From an uncultured bacterium (lineage in GTDB: Bacteria; Cyanobacteriota; Vampirovibrionia; Gastranaerophilales; Gastranaerophilaceae): a DNA stretch of 64,000 bases. Positions 1 through 8,973 of the stretch are shown one piece after another. The notes under the pieces are model-generated. The model made no database searches and was not told the origin of the DNA. It worked only from the letters and a program-made list of their open reading frames with translations. The DNA is taken from assembly GCA_949299935.1 (NCBI GenBank), contig CASGCE010000014.1, positions 62,001 through 126,000 on the forward strand, read 5' to 3'. Positions within the stretch are counted from its first letter, which is position 1. Each line of letters starts with the position of its first letter. Position numbers and translations under genes: made by a program.

Positions 1-301
1 TTTGTAGCAGACAATCGGTAAATCCACCCGTAGAGGCACCTGCATCAAGACATATTCTACCTGCTGTGTTTATAGGAAATGTATCAAGTGCTTTTTTAAG
101 TTTGAAACCTCCTCGGGATACATATGGCATTGATTTTACTATAATTTCATGATCTTCTTCGCTGTTTATTTGAAATCCTGATTTGGTAATATACCTGTTA
201 TCTATCTTTACCTGCCCGGCTATTATCGCAGCTGATGCTTTGCTTTTGGTCTCAAAATAACCTGTGTCCGTTAAATATTTATCAAGCCTTTCTTTTTTCA
301 T
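1..301 (-). CDS. tlyA: TlyA-family rRNA 2'-O-methyltransferase (5' part, runs off the window)
   Basis: This is the first 100 codons of a minus-strand gene that leaves the window at position 1. The start is MKKERLDKYLTDTGYF, an S4 RNA-binding domain. The sequence SRGGFKL followed by LDAGASTGGFTDCLL is the S-adenosylmethionine-binding motif I of FtsJ-like methyltransferases. S4 plus FtsJ is the TlyA/YqxC architecture, known to methylate cytidines of 16S/23S rRNA. The ATG overlaps the tatD stop codon by 4 nt (ATGA), so the two genes are probably co-translated. Confidence 0.85.
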   Translation of the reverse strand, partial: MKKERLDKYLTDTGYFETKSKASAAIIAGQVKIDNRYITKSGFQINSEEDHEIIVKSMPYVSRGGFKLKKALDTFPINTAGRICLDAGASTGGFTDCLLQ

Positions 302-1059
302 ATTTTGTATACCTTTTCTGCATTTCGACTGGTAATTTCGGCAACTTCTTCATATGATATGTTACGAATTTGTGCTATTTTTTCCGCTACATATTTGGTA
401 TATGCAGGTTGATTTTCTTGACCACGGTGCGGTTCCGGACTAAGGTATGGGCAATCAGTTTCCAAAAGCAATCTGTCTAATGGAATACTTGCTGCTACCT
501 CCTTTATTTTTACTGCATTTTTAAAGGTTACTACTCCGCCTATTGCCAAATACCATCCCTCTTTTACACATTCCTCAGCAAATTTTGTACTGCCTGAAAA
601 ACAATGCATTACTATTTCTGAATTCTTGTTATATAATTTCAGTATATCAAAGGTATCTTTGTGTGCGTCTCTATCGTGTATACATATTGGTAAATTTAAC
701 TCGTTTGCAAGTTTTATTTGTTTTATTAAAACTTCTTTTTGTATATCATTGAAGCTTCTATCCCAGTAGTAATCAAGCCCTATTTCACCTATTCCTACAA
801 TTTTGGGGCTCGTCGCATATTCTTTTATCTTATTAATTAATCCGTCGTTCCAATCCTTCGCTTCTGAAGGGTGTACACCCAATAGTCCGTATACGTTTTC
901 ATATTTTTGTGTTATCTCATATATTTTTTTTAAATCGTTTGGATATGCGCAGGGCAGGATTATTTTTTTTATATTATTATAAATCGCATTTTTTATGGCT
1001 TCTTCCATATTTGTCAGCATATCTATGTGGGCGTGTGTATCAATTAAATAATATTCCAT
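298..1059 (-). CDS. tatD: TatD-family metal-dependent hydrolase (DNase)
   Basis: The protein has 253 residues, the normal length of TatD/YcfH. The N-terminal IDTHAHIDML carries the HxH metal ligands. Further family motifs are GEIGLDYYWD, IHDRDA, VMHCFSG and LLETDCPYLSP (metal-binding Asp). The family consists of cytosolic TIM-barrel phosphodiesterases with 3'-5' exonuclease activity in DNA repair. It is upstream of and coupled to tlyA. No ribosome binding site is visible; a TATAAT box (1066-1071, minus strand) ends exactly 6 nt before the ATG, so the mRNA is probably leaderless. It is divergent from gatD. Confidence 0.93.
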   Translation of the reverse strand: MEYYLIDTHAHIDMLTNMEEAIKNAIYNNIKKIILPCAYPNDLKKIYEITQKYENVYGLLGVHPSEAKDWNDGLINKIKEYATSPKIVGIGEIGLDYYWDRSFNDIQKEVLIKQIKLANELNLPICIHDRDAHKDTFDILKLYNKNSEIVMHCFSGSTKFAEECVKEGWYLAIGGVVTFKNAVKIKEVAASIPLDRLLLETDCPYLSPEPHRGQENQPAYTKYVAEKIAQIRNISYEEVAEITSRNAEKVYKI

Positions 1060-1065
1060 TTCTTA

Positions 1066-1071
1066 ATTATA
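1066..1071 (-). promoter_or_regulatory. -10 box of tatD (leaderless)
   Basis: TATAAT on the minus strand with a 6-nt gap to the tatD ATG. Transcription would begin at or next to the A of the start codon. The -35 element is weak. Confidence 0.5.
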
Positions 1072-1202
1072 ACACGAATTGTTGGAATAAGTTTCTGTAT
1101 ATATATTTCTGTTATAAATTGTCTTAGTTGAATTTTTTAATTTTAATATTTGTTGTTACCGATTTATATAAATTTAAACAAAGTATTTTGTATATTTTGT
1201 TA

Positions 1203-1208
1203 TATAAT
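1203..1208 (+). promoter_or_regulatory. -10 box of gatD (leaderless)
   Basis: TATAAT followed by 6 nt and then the gatD ATG, with no Shine-Dalgarno sequence. No good -35 is visible at 17 nt. It forms a divergent pair with the tatD -10 box. Confidence 0.5.
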
Positions 1209-1214
1209 TAAACT

Positions 1215-1949
1215 ATGGAAGAAAAGAAACTGAAATTATCGATAGCACATCTTTATCCTAAACTGCTTAATTTGTACGGAGATATAGGTAATATAATTAC
1301 GCTAAAAAAAAGATGTGAGTGGCGAGGTATTACTGTTGATTTCGAAGAAATTAATATAGGTGATGCTATATTGGCGCATGATTTATATTTTATAGGCGGT
1401 GGTCAAGACAAACAGCAGGAAGATGTTGCTCAAGAACTTTACAGAAACAAAGAGAATCTACTTTCCCAAAGGGATGACGGTGCTGTTTTTTTGGGGATTT
1501 GTGGGGGGTATCAATTATTTGGTCATTATTATGAACCGCATAATAGTGAAAAACTTAGAGGTATTTCGCTTTTAGATGCTTATACCGTTGCCGGTGAAAA
1601 AAGATTTATCGGTAATGTTACTGCCAAGACTAATTTGGTAAAACCCGAAACATTGGTCGGGTTTGAAAATCACAGCGGTTTAACATATATACAAGGTGAA
1701 ACAAAGCCTCTCGCAGTTGTTACAATCGGTAATGGTAATAACGGTATAGATAAATTTGAAGGTGCATATTTCAAAAATGTTTTTGGCACATATCTTCACG
1801 GGTCGTTTTTGCCTAAAAATACTCATTTCGCTGATTTTTTGATAGAGCTCGCGCTTGAAAAACGTTATGGTGAAAAAATTAAATTGTCCAAACTTGATGA
1901 TGAAATTGAAAATAAGGCACATGCCAATCTTGTAGGTAAAGCTTATTGA
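1215..1949 (+). CDS. gatD: Lipid II isoglutaminyl synthase, glutaminase subunit GatD
   Basis: The protein has 244 residues and a class I glutamine amidotransferase (CobB/CobQ-like) fold. The nucleophile elbow is GICGGYQLFG, with FENHSG and a catalytic His in GTYLHGS. The N-terminus SIAHLYPKLLNLYGDIGNI is typical of GatD, which hydrolyses glutamine and hands ammonia to MurT to amidate D-Glu of lipid II. MurT is not adjacent or elsewhere in the window, so the partner would have to be elsewhere. The stop overlaps the start of the next gene (TGATG). A stand-alone CobQ-like amidotransferase of other specificity is less likely. Confidence 0.85.
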   Translation: MEEKKLKLSIAHLYPKLLNLYGDIGNIITLKKRCEWRGITVDFEEINIGDAILAHDLYFIGGGQDKQQEDVAQELYRNKENLLSQRDDGAVFLGICGGYQLFGHYYEPHNSEKLRGISLLDAYTVAGEKRFIGNVTAKTNLVKPETLVGFENHSGLTYIQGETKPLAVVTIGNGNNGIDKFEGAYFKNVFGTYLHGSFLPKNTHFADFLIELALEKRYGEKIKLSKLDDEIENKAHANLVGKAY

Positions 1950-2356
1950 TGAAAAATTTATTTTGTTTATGGTGGAAAATCGACGAAAAGATAAGATTTT
2001 TGATAATTGGTGTTTTTAATGCGGCCATTTCTTATGCAATTTTCGCGCTTGCATTTTATCTGCTTAAGGAAGTTCATTATCAGGCATGTGTTGCGCTTCA
2101 GTGGGCAATATCGTCAATTTTTTCGTATATTAATCAAAAGTTTTTTGTTTTTAGGACAGAAGGAAATTATGTTAAAGAATATCTGAAATGTTGCACAACT
2201 TGGCTTGTAAGCTATTTTGCCAATGTAGTGATACTTGAATTGTTGGTTAGATTTGTATTCAATAATGTTTATGTGGCGCAGTTCATATCAATATTTTTGG
2301 TGTCGGTTATTACTTACTTATTGTTTAAATACTTTGCATTTAAAAAACGGAATTAA
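1949..2356 (+). CDS. GtrA-like four-helix membrane protein
   Basis: About 135 residues with four predicted membrane helices, starting KIRFLIIGVFNAAISYAIF, the typical first helix of GtrA/DPMS family proteins. The motif NQKFFVFR between helices 2 and 3 is characteristic. The family is associated with lipid-linked sugar transfer or flipping in cell-wall and surface polysaccharide synthesis. I chose the ATG in the TGATG overlap with gatD over a TTG one codon upstream. Its coupling to gatD fits an envelope role, but no substrate can be named. Confidence 0.8.
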   Translation: MKNLFCLWWKIDEKIRFLIIGVFNAAISYAIFALAFYLLKEVHYQACVALQWAISSIFSYINQKFFVFRTEGNYVKEYLKCCTTWLVSYFANVVILELLVRFVFNNVYVAQFISIFLVSVITYLLFKYFAFKKRN

Positions 2357-2364
2357 TTTTATTA

Positions 2365-4101
2365 TTATTTTATGTTTTTGACCGCAGTTGTGATATATTC
2401 AACGGCTTTTTCAGGTGTGAGTTTTAAAGTTGTTCCCGTTTCACGTATTTTGCACTCAACAAGTCCTTCCGTAAGCGTTTTGCCTGTGGTAATTCTGTAT
2501 GGAAATCCGATTAAATCCGCATCTTTAAATTTAACTCCCGCTCTTTCGTCTCTATCATCAAGAACAACCTCTACACCTGATTTGAGTAAGTTTTCATAGA
2601 TTTTTGTGGCTGTTGACATTTGCATTTCATCATTTGTGCTTACAGGCACCACCACTGCATGATACGGTGCAATGGCAAGTGGCCATATTATACCATATTC
2701 ATCATGATGTGCTTCTACTGCTGCAGCCGCCGTTCTTGAGATGCCTATTCCGTAGCAGCCCATAACATAGGGCTTCATTTCACCATTAATATCCGTATAC
2801 ACTGCGTTCATCGGTTTTGAATATTTTGTACCCAGTTTAAATATATTGCCTACTTCTATTCCTTTTGTAACAAAAAGCGGCTTGCCGCATTCAGGACATA
2901 TATCGCCTTTTTCTACAAGTCTTATATCTTGATAGTCGATTTTGGCAATCCCCAGATCGCTAAGATTTGCACCAACCTGATGCCTATCGGTTTTGTTTAT
3001 CCCTACTACAAAATTTTTCATGTCTTTTACGGTTTCATCAGCGATTATTGTCAGACCATTCATACCTTTTGGGCCTATAAATCCCGCAACTGCATCATAA
3101 CCTTTATTATTCATTAATTCAGCTATTTCCGCTCCTGTTGCAATTCTGATTTCTACCCCGTTTACAGCATTCATTAACTTGGTTTCTTCAACGGTTTTAT
3201 CTGCTCGTATTAGTGCCAAGACCGGCTTCTTATCAATTATGTACACTAGTGTTTTTAAAATTAGTGTTGACGGAATATTTAAGAATTTGCTTAATTCTTC
3301 TATTGAATGTGTATTAGGCGTGTCAATGATTTCTGTTTTTGGAAAATATTGCTTGCCGTCAACAATTGCCTGCGGCAGTTTCGAAACGGCATGGTTAGAA
3401 TTTGCTGAATAATTACAGTTGTTGCAATAAAATACATCATTTTCACCGGCATCGGTGTCTGTTATGACCATAAACTCGTGTGAGACAGACCCCCCTATTG
3501 CACCTGAATCGGATTGAACCATTTTGGTATCGAGTCCACAGCGATCGAATATCTTTTTGTAGGTATTTGCCATATTTTCATATTCTTTGTCAAGACCTGC
3601 TTCGTCAGTATCAAAGCTGTATGCGTCTTTCATTATGAACTCACGTCCCCTTAATAATCCGTATCTTGGACGTACTTCATCACGAAATTTTGATTGTATT
3701 TGGTAGAGGTTAACGGGCAACTGTTTGTAGGATTTTAAACTGTCCCTTGCAATTGCTGTTATAACTTCTTCGTGTGTCGGACCTAAACACATAATTCTGT
3801 CGTGTCGATCTTTTAATCTCATAAGCTCTTTACCGTATGCATCCCACCTGCCTGATTCTTCCCAGAGTTCTTTTGGTTGTACAAACGGCATTAATAACTC
3901 TTGTGCACCGGCATTATCCATTTCTTCACGTACTATTTTTTCTATCTTCTTTAAAACTCGCCACATTAATGGTAAAAAATTATATATACCCGGTGTTAAT
4001 TTCCTTATATATCCCGCCCTTGCAAGCATTTTATGTGAAACAACTTCGGCATCTGACGGATATTCCCTTAATGTTTGCACAAATAATTTTGACATCTTCA
4101 T
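2365..4101 (-). CDS. proS: Prolyl-tRNA synthetase (bacterial type, with editing domain)
   Basis: 578 residues, the length of bacterial-type ProRS. Class II motif 1 and 2 regions are visible (GIYNFLPLMWRVLKK; FRDEVRPRYGLLRGREFIMKDAYSF). An inserted YbaK-like editing domain follows (about residues 230-390), then GCYGIGISR (motif 3) and the C-terminal anticodon-binding domain (VVVPVSTNDE onward). It charges tRNA-Pro in the cytosol. It converges tail-to-tail with gtrA, separated by only 8 bp. AGAGGG lies upstream of the start. Confidence 0.96.
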   Translation of the reverse strand: MKMSKLFVQTLREYPSDAEVVSHKMLARAGYIRKLTPGIYNFLPLMWRVLKKIEKIVREEMDNAGAQELLMPFVQPKELWEESGRWDAYGKELMRLKDRHDRIMCLGPTHEEVITAIARDSLKSYKQLPVNLYQIQSKFRDEVRPRYGLLRGREFIMKDAYSFDTDEAGLDKEYENMANTYKKIFDRCGLDTKMVQSDSGAIGGSVSHEFMVITDTDAGENDVFYCNNCNYSANSNHAVSKLPQAIVDGKQYFPKTEIIDTPNTHSIEELSKFLNIPSTLILKTLVYIIDKKPVLALIRADKTVEETKLMNAVNGVEIRIATGAEIAELMNNKGYDAVAGFIGPKGMNGLTIIADETVKDMKNFVVGINKTDRHQVGANLSDLGIAKIDYQDIRLVEKGDICPECGKPLFVTKGIEVGNIFKLGTKYSKPMNAVYTDINGEMKPYVMGCYGIGISRTAAAAVEAHHDEYGIIWPLAIAPYHAVVVPVSTNDEMQMSTATKIYENLLKSGVEVVLDDRDERAGVKFKDADLIGFPYRITTGKTLTEGLVECKIRETGTTLKLTPEKAVEYITTAVKNIK

Positions 4102-4141
4102 ATGTTTTTTCCCTCTTTATCCAATTTTACCATGCTAAAAA

Positions 4142-5071
4142 TTATTGTGCTAAAAATTTATCTATTTCAGCTTTTACAATCTTAGGTGCAACTGATAGAG
4201 TATCATTATTTTCTAAAGCTTTATTGAGATACTTTACGTAGGAGTCATTATCGTTCAAGAGTTTTTTTATTCTGGCGTATATATAAAATAAATCACCATT
4301 TGCACCGCAGTTTCGCAGTGCATTTTTTACCAAGTCACTTGCCCTTTTGTAATCGCCGTTTTTGGTGATAATTTTTATGTATATCTCGTAAGCTTCAATG
4401 TCCTTTGGATTTAGCTCAAGTGTTTTTTCAAGATTACTCAGGGCGCCGTCGATGTTACCTTCCTCAAAATCTATTACTCCTAAATTATAGTATGCCCAGC
4501 TGTAATCCGGTGATAGTTTAAGCACTTTTTGAAATTTTTCACGCGCTGAATCGTTGTCACCAAACTCTTTAAAGATATTTCCTATGTAAAAATGTGCATA
4601 TATATCTTCATCATTTAAGTCAACAGTATGTTGAAAATTATCCATTGCCTCGATTAAATCACCCTTTTTGAAGTTGGCTATACCTATATTAAAATAAGAG
4701 TTTGAATCATTTACATCAGCTTCCAGAACTTTATTAAAACACTGAACCGCTTTGCCGTATTCCTCTTTTTCAATATATAAAAGTCCCAAATTATACATAG
4801 CGTCTACTTCTTCCGGTGCATATTCAAAAGCTTTTAGATAAGCATTTTCAGCTTTATCCAAATCTTTCAGTTTTTCATAAGTTATTCCCAGATTATAAAA
4901 AATACCACTGTCTTTTTGAAAAATTTGCGACAAATATAAAAAATGTTGTAAAGCCTCTTTAGCATATCCGGAATCTAAAAGAATAACCGCTAATTCTCTT
5001 CTTACAGGGAAATTAGACGGATCTTCTTTTAATATATTTTGTAATTCTTCAATTCTATCTAACTTTGACAT
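4142..5071 (-). CDS. Tetratricopeptide repeat protein
   Basis: 309 residues made almost entirely of TPR units of 34 residues. Repeated signatures are YNLGITYEKL, YNLGLLYIEKEEYGKA, FNIGIANFKKGDLIEA and YYNLGVIDFEEGNIDGA, with roughly seven to eight repeats from residue 40 on. There is no signal peptide or membrane segment, so it is probably a cytosolic scaffold. It lies 3 bp downstream of the secreted beta-domain gene and probably shares its transcript. Its partner is unknown. Confidence 0.85.
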   Translation of the reverse strand: MSKLDRIEELQNILKEDPSNFPVRRELAVILLDSGYAKEALQHFLYLSQIFQKDSGIFYNLGITYEKLKDLDKAENAYLKAFEYAPEEVDAMYNLGLLYIEKEEYGKAVQCFNKVLEADVNDSNSYFNIGIANFKKGDLIEAMDNFQHTVDLNDEDIYAHFYIGNIFKEFGDNDSAREKFQKVLKLSPDYSWAYYNLGVIDFEEGNIDGALSNLEKTLELNPKDIEAYEIYIKIITKNGDYKRASDLVKNALRNCGANGDLFYIYARIKKLLNDNDSYVKYLNKALENNDTLSVAPKIVKAEIDKFLAQ

Positions 5072-5074
5072 ATA

Positions 5075-5761
5075 CTAAATTACCGGAACATCAATGGGAT
5101 CAGTTAAAATGACACTAAAAATTTCACCTTTATTAAGTTCCACATCTTTACCTTTTCTTATCATATCAGCAATACTGTCATAGACGAAATAACCAGCCGT
5201 GCCCAAACCTGCGCCGATAATTCCGACAGGAACCGTGATAATTTGCATATATCCGTTCCAGTAATCTTCGCCTACATCAAATCCCCATTGAGTAGATTCT
5301 CTTGCTATTTCGCCGGATTTTTGGCAAGTTTGTTTGAAAGCATCGCCATATCCTCGAGTTGTTGTGATTCCTCCGTCATAGGTCAGATCAGATCTGCCTG
5401 TGATATTTAATGAAAGCGGCAGTTGACGACCGTTTGGGGTTACCACATGGTCAAAATCCATGTAAATTATTGAACCTTTCGACATTCTTTTTGCGGGTAT
5501 AATTTTTTTAATCGTTCCTCTTACCACTGAACCCATCGGTAAAATTACGTCATTATCAGACGTTTGGTCGGTAATTAACATCGCTGAAAAACTCATGCCT
5601 TCAGCTCCGGCAGAGGTAGATAAAGGTGTAAGTAATTTCATTTCCAATTTTGTACCTGCCGGGATTCTTTTTGTTTTTGCATTTGCATTGAACGGACCCG
5701 CCAATGTTATTTGTAACGTTGCTATCAATATAACAAATAATGTTAATAATTTAATTCTCAT
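5075..5761 (-). CDS. Secreted protein with TrbI-like beta domain
   Basis: The start at 5761 was chosen because MRIKLLTLFVILIATLQITLA is a clear signal peptide preceded by GGGGAT; upstream in-frame ATGs have neither. The mature part (~205 residues) contains VILPMGSVVRGTIKKIIPA, then VTPNGRQLPLSLNI, then a glycine-rich hydrophobic segment (TVPVGIIGAGLGTAGYFVYD). The same arrangement occurs in the C-terminal half of the SLH protein at 52300-53586 (LFPANSVFTGKVLEIVP, CLPNGNTVDLN, glycine-rich helix), so the two share a domain. It resembles the TrbI/VirB10-type beta-barrel fold, but function is unknown. Confidence 0.7.
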   Translation of the reverse strand: MRIKLLTLFVILIATLQITLAGPFNANAKTKRIPAGTKLEMKLLTPLSTSAGAEGMSFSAMLITDQTSDNDVILPMGSVVRGTIKKIIPAKRMSKGSIIYMDFDHVVTPNGRQLPLSLNITGRSDLTYDGGITTTRGYGDAFKQTCQKSGEIARESTQWGFDVGEDYWNGYMQIITVPVGIIGAGLGTAGYFVYDSIADMIRKGKDVELNKGEIFSVILTDPIDVPVI

Positions 5762-5774
5762 AATAATATCCCCT

Positions 5775-7553
5775 TTATGTAACTTGATTTCTACCGTTAT
5801 GTTTTGATTGATACAGTCTTTTATCCGCCGCATCAATTATAGAAGCCGGTGTTTCTCCATCTTCCGGATAACTGGAGACCCCAAGACTTATTGTAACGTT
5901 GCTCTCCTGATAATTGTTCAATTTGAATCTTTTTGCGGCTACACGTTTGCAAATTTTTTCTGCTGTTGTTATTGAAACTTCTTTTGAGGTATTGGGAAGA
6001 AGTATGCTCATTTCCTCTCCACCATAGCGGCACACAATATCTGTAGATCTCACACTCTGTTTTAAAAGTTGAGCAACCTGCCTCAAAACCGCATCACCGG
6101 CTTGATGACCAAATGTATCATTAAATTTTTTGAAGTAATCTATGTCTATGATTATTAAAGAAAATGGTATATCATATCGTTTGGATTGTTCTACAAGTAT
6201 TTTCATCTGTTCTTGAAAATATCTGTGGTTATATAATTCTGTTAAACCGTCAGTTGTTGCAAGTAAATATTGCTGTTCAAAGTCCCTTGATTTAATAATA
6301 TATTTTACGACAAATGCGGACACAAAAACTATTAGACCAAGCATTAAAGGATAAACAATACCTATCCACAGATTGTGGTATTTCATAATAAAATATGCAA
6401 ATAAAATGTATAGTGAATATACCGATACAAAAGATAATGTAACAATCGCAGCAGAGTCTATATTGATTACAAGGTATCCTATAATTACTGCTAAAATAAT
6501 ACCAAGTGTTACTGTTACGGGTTTTGCGACTTTGGTGATGAAACTGTTATCTAAAAGATTATTAACATATGTCGCCTGAACTTCAACCCCAGGATAAATT
6601 TTAGATACGGGTATCGTCTTTATGTCAAATAAACTTGAGGCTGTTGTTCCGAAATATACAATTTTATTTGAAAAATTATAGGAGAATTTTTGTCCGGATT
6701 CTATAGCATCTATTAAACGATATAGCGGAATTTGAAGATACGTACCGGTCGGACCGTACCAGTTAAGAATTACGCCGCCGTCTTTATCAATATAAACTTT
6801 TCTGTTATTCAATAAAAGATTTGAACTTCTGTCTATTATATATTCTTGGGGATTATAGCCTTCTTCCTGCCTGATAAGCCCCATACCTAATCTGAATGCC
6901 AGTTGCGGGTAAAATTCACCTTGATACTTTACAAATATAGGCATTTTTCTTAATATCCCGTCATCCGCTCGTGAAACATTTATTATCCCTATGTTGCTTG
7001 TATTTGCTATAATTTCGGGTAATATTGACCTGCAGTTTAAAAATGATAATGCGTCAAAATCTATCTCTTGTGAATAATTTGTCAGATTTATGCTCAGTTT
7101 TTGGGGAAGTTCCACCGGTTTTCTTACGTCTACTGATTGGTTATCAAAATTCATTGCAGCATATATGTTGTCATATTTTTTAAAAGCATCTGCTAAAGCT
7201 TTATCCGCTCCGGGTTTACTTCTTAATGATTTTACAAACATCAGGTCAAAGGCAATGCTTTTTGGGTGTTGTGCTTCAATATAATCTATTATTCTTGCAT
7301 AGATGTCTCTCGGAAGTGGCCATTCTCCGTATTTTTCAAGTATATACTCATAACTGGCGTCATCTATTGCTACAATTACTATATTTTTATTTGCCTTTTT
7401 ATAGCCGGAATTAACTATTATACTTTGTCTTAAGTCAAAAGTTTTATTCTCTACTGCGTCCAAAAATGTATTAAAATTCGTACTTCTAGCCGTATAATAT
7501 ACGAATAATACAAACATTGCTATCCATAGTGTGTACATTATTTTTTTTAGCAT
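5775..7553 (-). CDS. CHASE2 sensor - diguanylate cyclase (GGDEF)
   Basis: 592 residues: an N-terminal membrane helix (~6-24), an extracytoplasmic CHASE2 domain (~30-340, with IVIVAIDDASYEY, WPLPRDIYARII and KSIAFDLMF), three membrane helices (~345-415), then a GGDEF domain (~430-592). The active-site loop reads RYGGEEM, with Met where Phe is usual. The inhibitory I-site RSTD lies five residues before it, so product-feedback control is likely retained. GHQAGDAVL and ISLGVSSYP are intact. It should make cyclic-di-GMP in response to an external signal. GGGAA precedes the start; a 55-codon ORF lies 17 bp upstream. Confidence 0.9.
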   Translation of the reverse strand: MLKKIMYTLWIAMFVLFVYYTARSTNFNTFLDAVENKTFDLRQSIIVNSGYKKANKNIVIVAIDDASYEYILEKYGEWPLPRDIYARIIDYIEAQHPKSIAFDLMFVKSLRSKPGADKALADAFKKYDNIYAAMNFDNQSVDVRKPVELPQKLSINLTNYSQEIDFDALSFLNCRSILPEIIANTSNIGIINVSRADDGILRKMPIFVKYQGEFYPQLAFRLGMGLIRQEEGYNPQEYIIDRSSNLLLNNRKVYIDKDGGVILNWYGPTGTYLQIPLYRLIDAIESGQKFSYNFSNKIVYFGTTASSLFDIKTIPVSKIYPGVEVQATYVNNLLDNSFITKVAKPVTVTLGIILAVIIGYLVINIDSAAIVTLSFVSVYSLYILFAYFIMKYHNLWIGIVYPLMLGLIVFVSAFVVKYIIKSRDFEQQYLLATTDGLTELYNHRYFQEQMKILVEQSKRYDIPFSLIIIDIDYFKKFNDTFGHQAGDAVLRQVAQLLKQSVRSTDIVCRYGGEEMSILLPNTSKEVSITTAEKICKRVAAKRFKLNNYQESNVTISLGVSSYPEDGETPASIIDAADKRLYQSKHNGRNQVT

Positions 7554-7570
7554 GACAACATTCCCAAAGC

Positions 7571-7738
7571 TTATCTTATTTCATCAGTATAGCTGATTGT
7601 GAATGATTTGGCAACAAAATTTTTCAGTAAAAATTGTTTTTCAAGTATAAAGTTATTGAGTTTTAATATATCGGTGGTATATGATAATTCATCCGGTAAT
7701 TTCAAATATCTTAATAAACAGTCTTCGTGCAAGTTCAT
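7571..7738 (-). CDS. Small hypothetical protein (55 aa) upstream of the cyclase
   Basis: A 55-codon ORF starting MNLHEDCLLRYLKLPDELSY, with AGGA 8-12 nt before the ATG, ending 17 bp before the CHASE2-GGDEF gene on the same strand. It is leucine-, lysine- and asparagine-rich with no signal peptide or membrane segment, and probably helical. A longer frame on the opposite strand (7599-7874) overlaps it but has no ribosome binding site. Position suggests co-transcription with the cyclase. No family recognised. Confidence 0.5.
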   Translation of the reverse strand: MNLHEDCLLRYLKLPDELSYTTDILKLNNFILEKQFLLKNFVAKSFTISYTDEIR

Positions 7739-7947
7739 TTGTTTTTCCTATAAAGCGGGTCACCTGTATATTATTTCAGACATATTTAAAAATTACATCA
7801 ACCTTTTATATTGTATTGTCATGGATTTCTCATGCGTTTGCATGAATATAAATAAAAAAAAACTTGCGTTTTAGTATTCAGCAGTTTAGAATGTAGTTAG
7901 TCGAAATATTCAAGTTTGGAATCTTGAAAAAAGAAATGAGGTAGAAA
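7739..7947. other. Intergenic region upstream of rpmE
   Basis: About 200 bp without a supported gene. It contains the rpmE promoter, a short palindrome TCATGC-GTTT-GCATGA at 7830-7845 without a terminator T-run, and a roughly 50-nt leader for rpmE. Confidence 0.5.
7864..7892 (+). promoter_or_regulatory. rpmE promoter
   Basis: TTGCGT (7864-7869), 17-bp spacer, TAGAAT (7887-7892). The predicted start near 7899 gives a leader of about 49 nt ending in GAGG before the rpmE ATG. Confidence 0.55.
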
Positions 7948-8154
7948 ATGAAACAAGGTATACATCCTGATTATAAAAAAACAACAATCAAGTGTGTATG
8001 CGGTAACGAAATTGAGACAGGTTCTGTGGTTGACAACATTACTGTTGAAATCTGCAACAAATGTCATCCGTTCTATACCGGTCAACAAAAAATTCTTGAC
8101 TCTGAGGGAAGAGTTGAGAGATTTAACAAACGTTACGGCAATAAGAAAGCATAG
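7948..8154 (+). CDS. rpmE: 50S ribosomal protein bL31
   Basis: 68 residues: [10 protein letters not shown] start and family motif [10 protein letters not shown]. The zinc-ligand cysteines are present (CVCG and CNKC), so this is the Zn-containing form. It belongs to the large ribosomal subunit. GAGG precedes the start. A strong terminator follows at 8176-8213, so it is probably monocistronic with partial read-through to thyX. Confidence 0.96.
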   Translation: MKQGIHPDYKKTTIKCVCGNEIETGSVVDNITVEICNKCHPFYTGQQKILDSEGRVERFNKRYGNKKA

Positions 8155-8175
8155 CAGGTTGTTATTAAAAATTTA

Positions 8176-8213
8176 CATTGTAGCCCCTTTGAGAAAAGTC
8201 GGCTACAATTTTT
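8176..8213 (+). terminator. Rho-independent terminator of rpmE
   Basis: Perfect inverted repeat TTGTAGCC / GGCTACAA with a 15-nt loop followed by TTTTTT. Confidence 0.85.
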
Positions 8214-8234
8214 TGTATATTAGGAGAAAGATTA

Positions 8235-8939
8235 ATGAGTGAAAATAATAAACCGGTTGTTAACTTGATTGCAAAACCAGATAATATGCTAAAAACAGTT
8301 TACACGGCGTGCAGGACATGTTACAGTGCCGATTATCCGATTAATATTTATAATAGCACTGATGATGAAGAAAAAATGTTAAAACTTATAAACAGGGTTA
8401 TATCATCCGGTCATTATTCTACCATAGAGCATATCCAGGTTACGTTTGCCATATCCAATGTGTCAAGAGCTTGCACTCATCAGCTTGTAAGACACAGGCA
8501 CATGTCATTTTCACAAAAATCTCAAAGATATGTTAAGGAAAAGGGTATGTTTGATTTTATAATTCCGCCTACAATCGAAAAAAATGATCTGCTGAAGAAA
8601 AAATATGTTAGTTTTATGAATAAAATTTCAGAGCAATATCATGAGTTTGTAGAGGCAGGAATTCCCGCTGAAGATGCGAGATTTATTTTACCGAATGCCG
8701 CAGCGAGTTCACTGGTTGCCAGTTTGAATTTACGTGAGTTAATTCATTTGGCAAATCTGAGACTTTGTACACGTGCACAGTACGAAATCAGAACAATGGT
8801 TAAGATGATGTGCGATGCACTTGTCGCAGAAGAAGCTTGGCTCAAGCCCTATTTGGTACCCAAATGTGAAAGATTTGGTTTTTGTGACGAGGACAAATCC
8901 TGCGGCAGAATGAAAACACGTGAACAGCTAGGATTTTAA
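8235..8939 (+). CDS. thyX: Flavin-dependent thymidylate synthase
   Basis: 234 residues. The ThyX signature is visible as RHRHMSFSQKSQRY (RHRx7S type), with STIEHIQVTFAI upstream and NLRELIHLANLRLC downstream. It makes dTMP from dUMP with FAD, NADPH and methylene-tetrahydrofolate, replacing ThyA. AGGAGAAAG lies 7 nt before the ATG. It follows rpmE on the same strand beyond the terminator. Confidence 0.95.
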   Translation: MSENNKPVVNLIAKPDNMLKTVYTACRTCYSADYPINIYNSTDDEEKMLKLINRVISSGHYSTIEHIQVTFAISNVSRACTHQLVRHRHMSFSQKSQRYVKEKGMFDFIIPPTIEKNDLLKKKYVSFMNKISEQYHEFVEAGIPAEDARFILPNAAASSLVASLNLRELIHLANLRLCTRAQYEIRTMVKMMCDALVAEEAWLKPYLVPKCERFGFCDEDKSCGRMKTREQLGF

Positions 8940-8973
8940 AAAAATGTTATTTGGCACATCAGTAGAGTTCTTT

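Noticed and set aside
7830-7845. Palindrome TCATGC-GTTT-GCATGA as a terminator
   Set aside because: No T-run follows on either strand; may be a binding site but nothing supports it.
7599-7874. 91-codon plus-strand ORF
   Set aside because: No SD, unusual composition; the opposite strand holds a small ORF with SD next to the cyclase gene.
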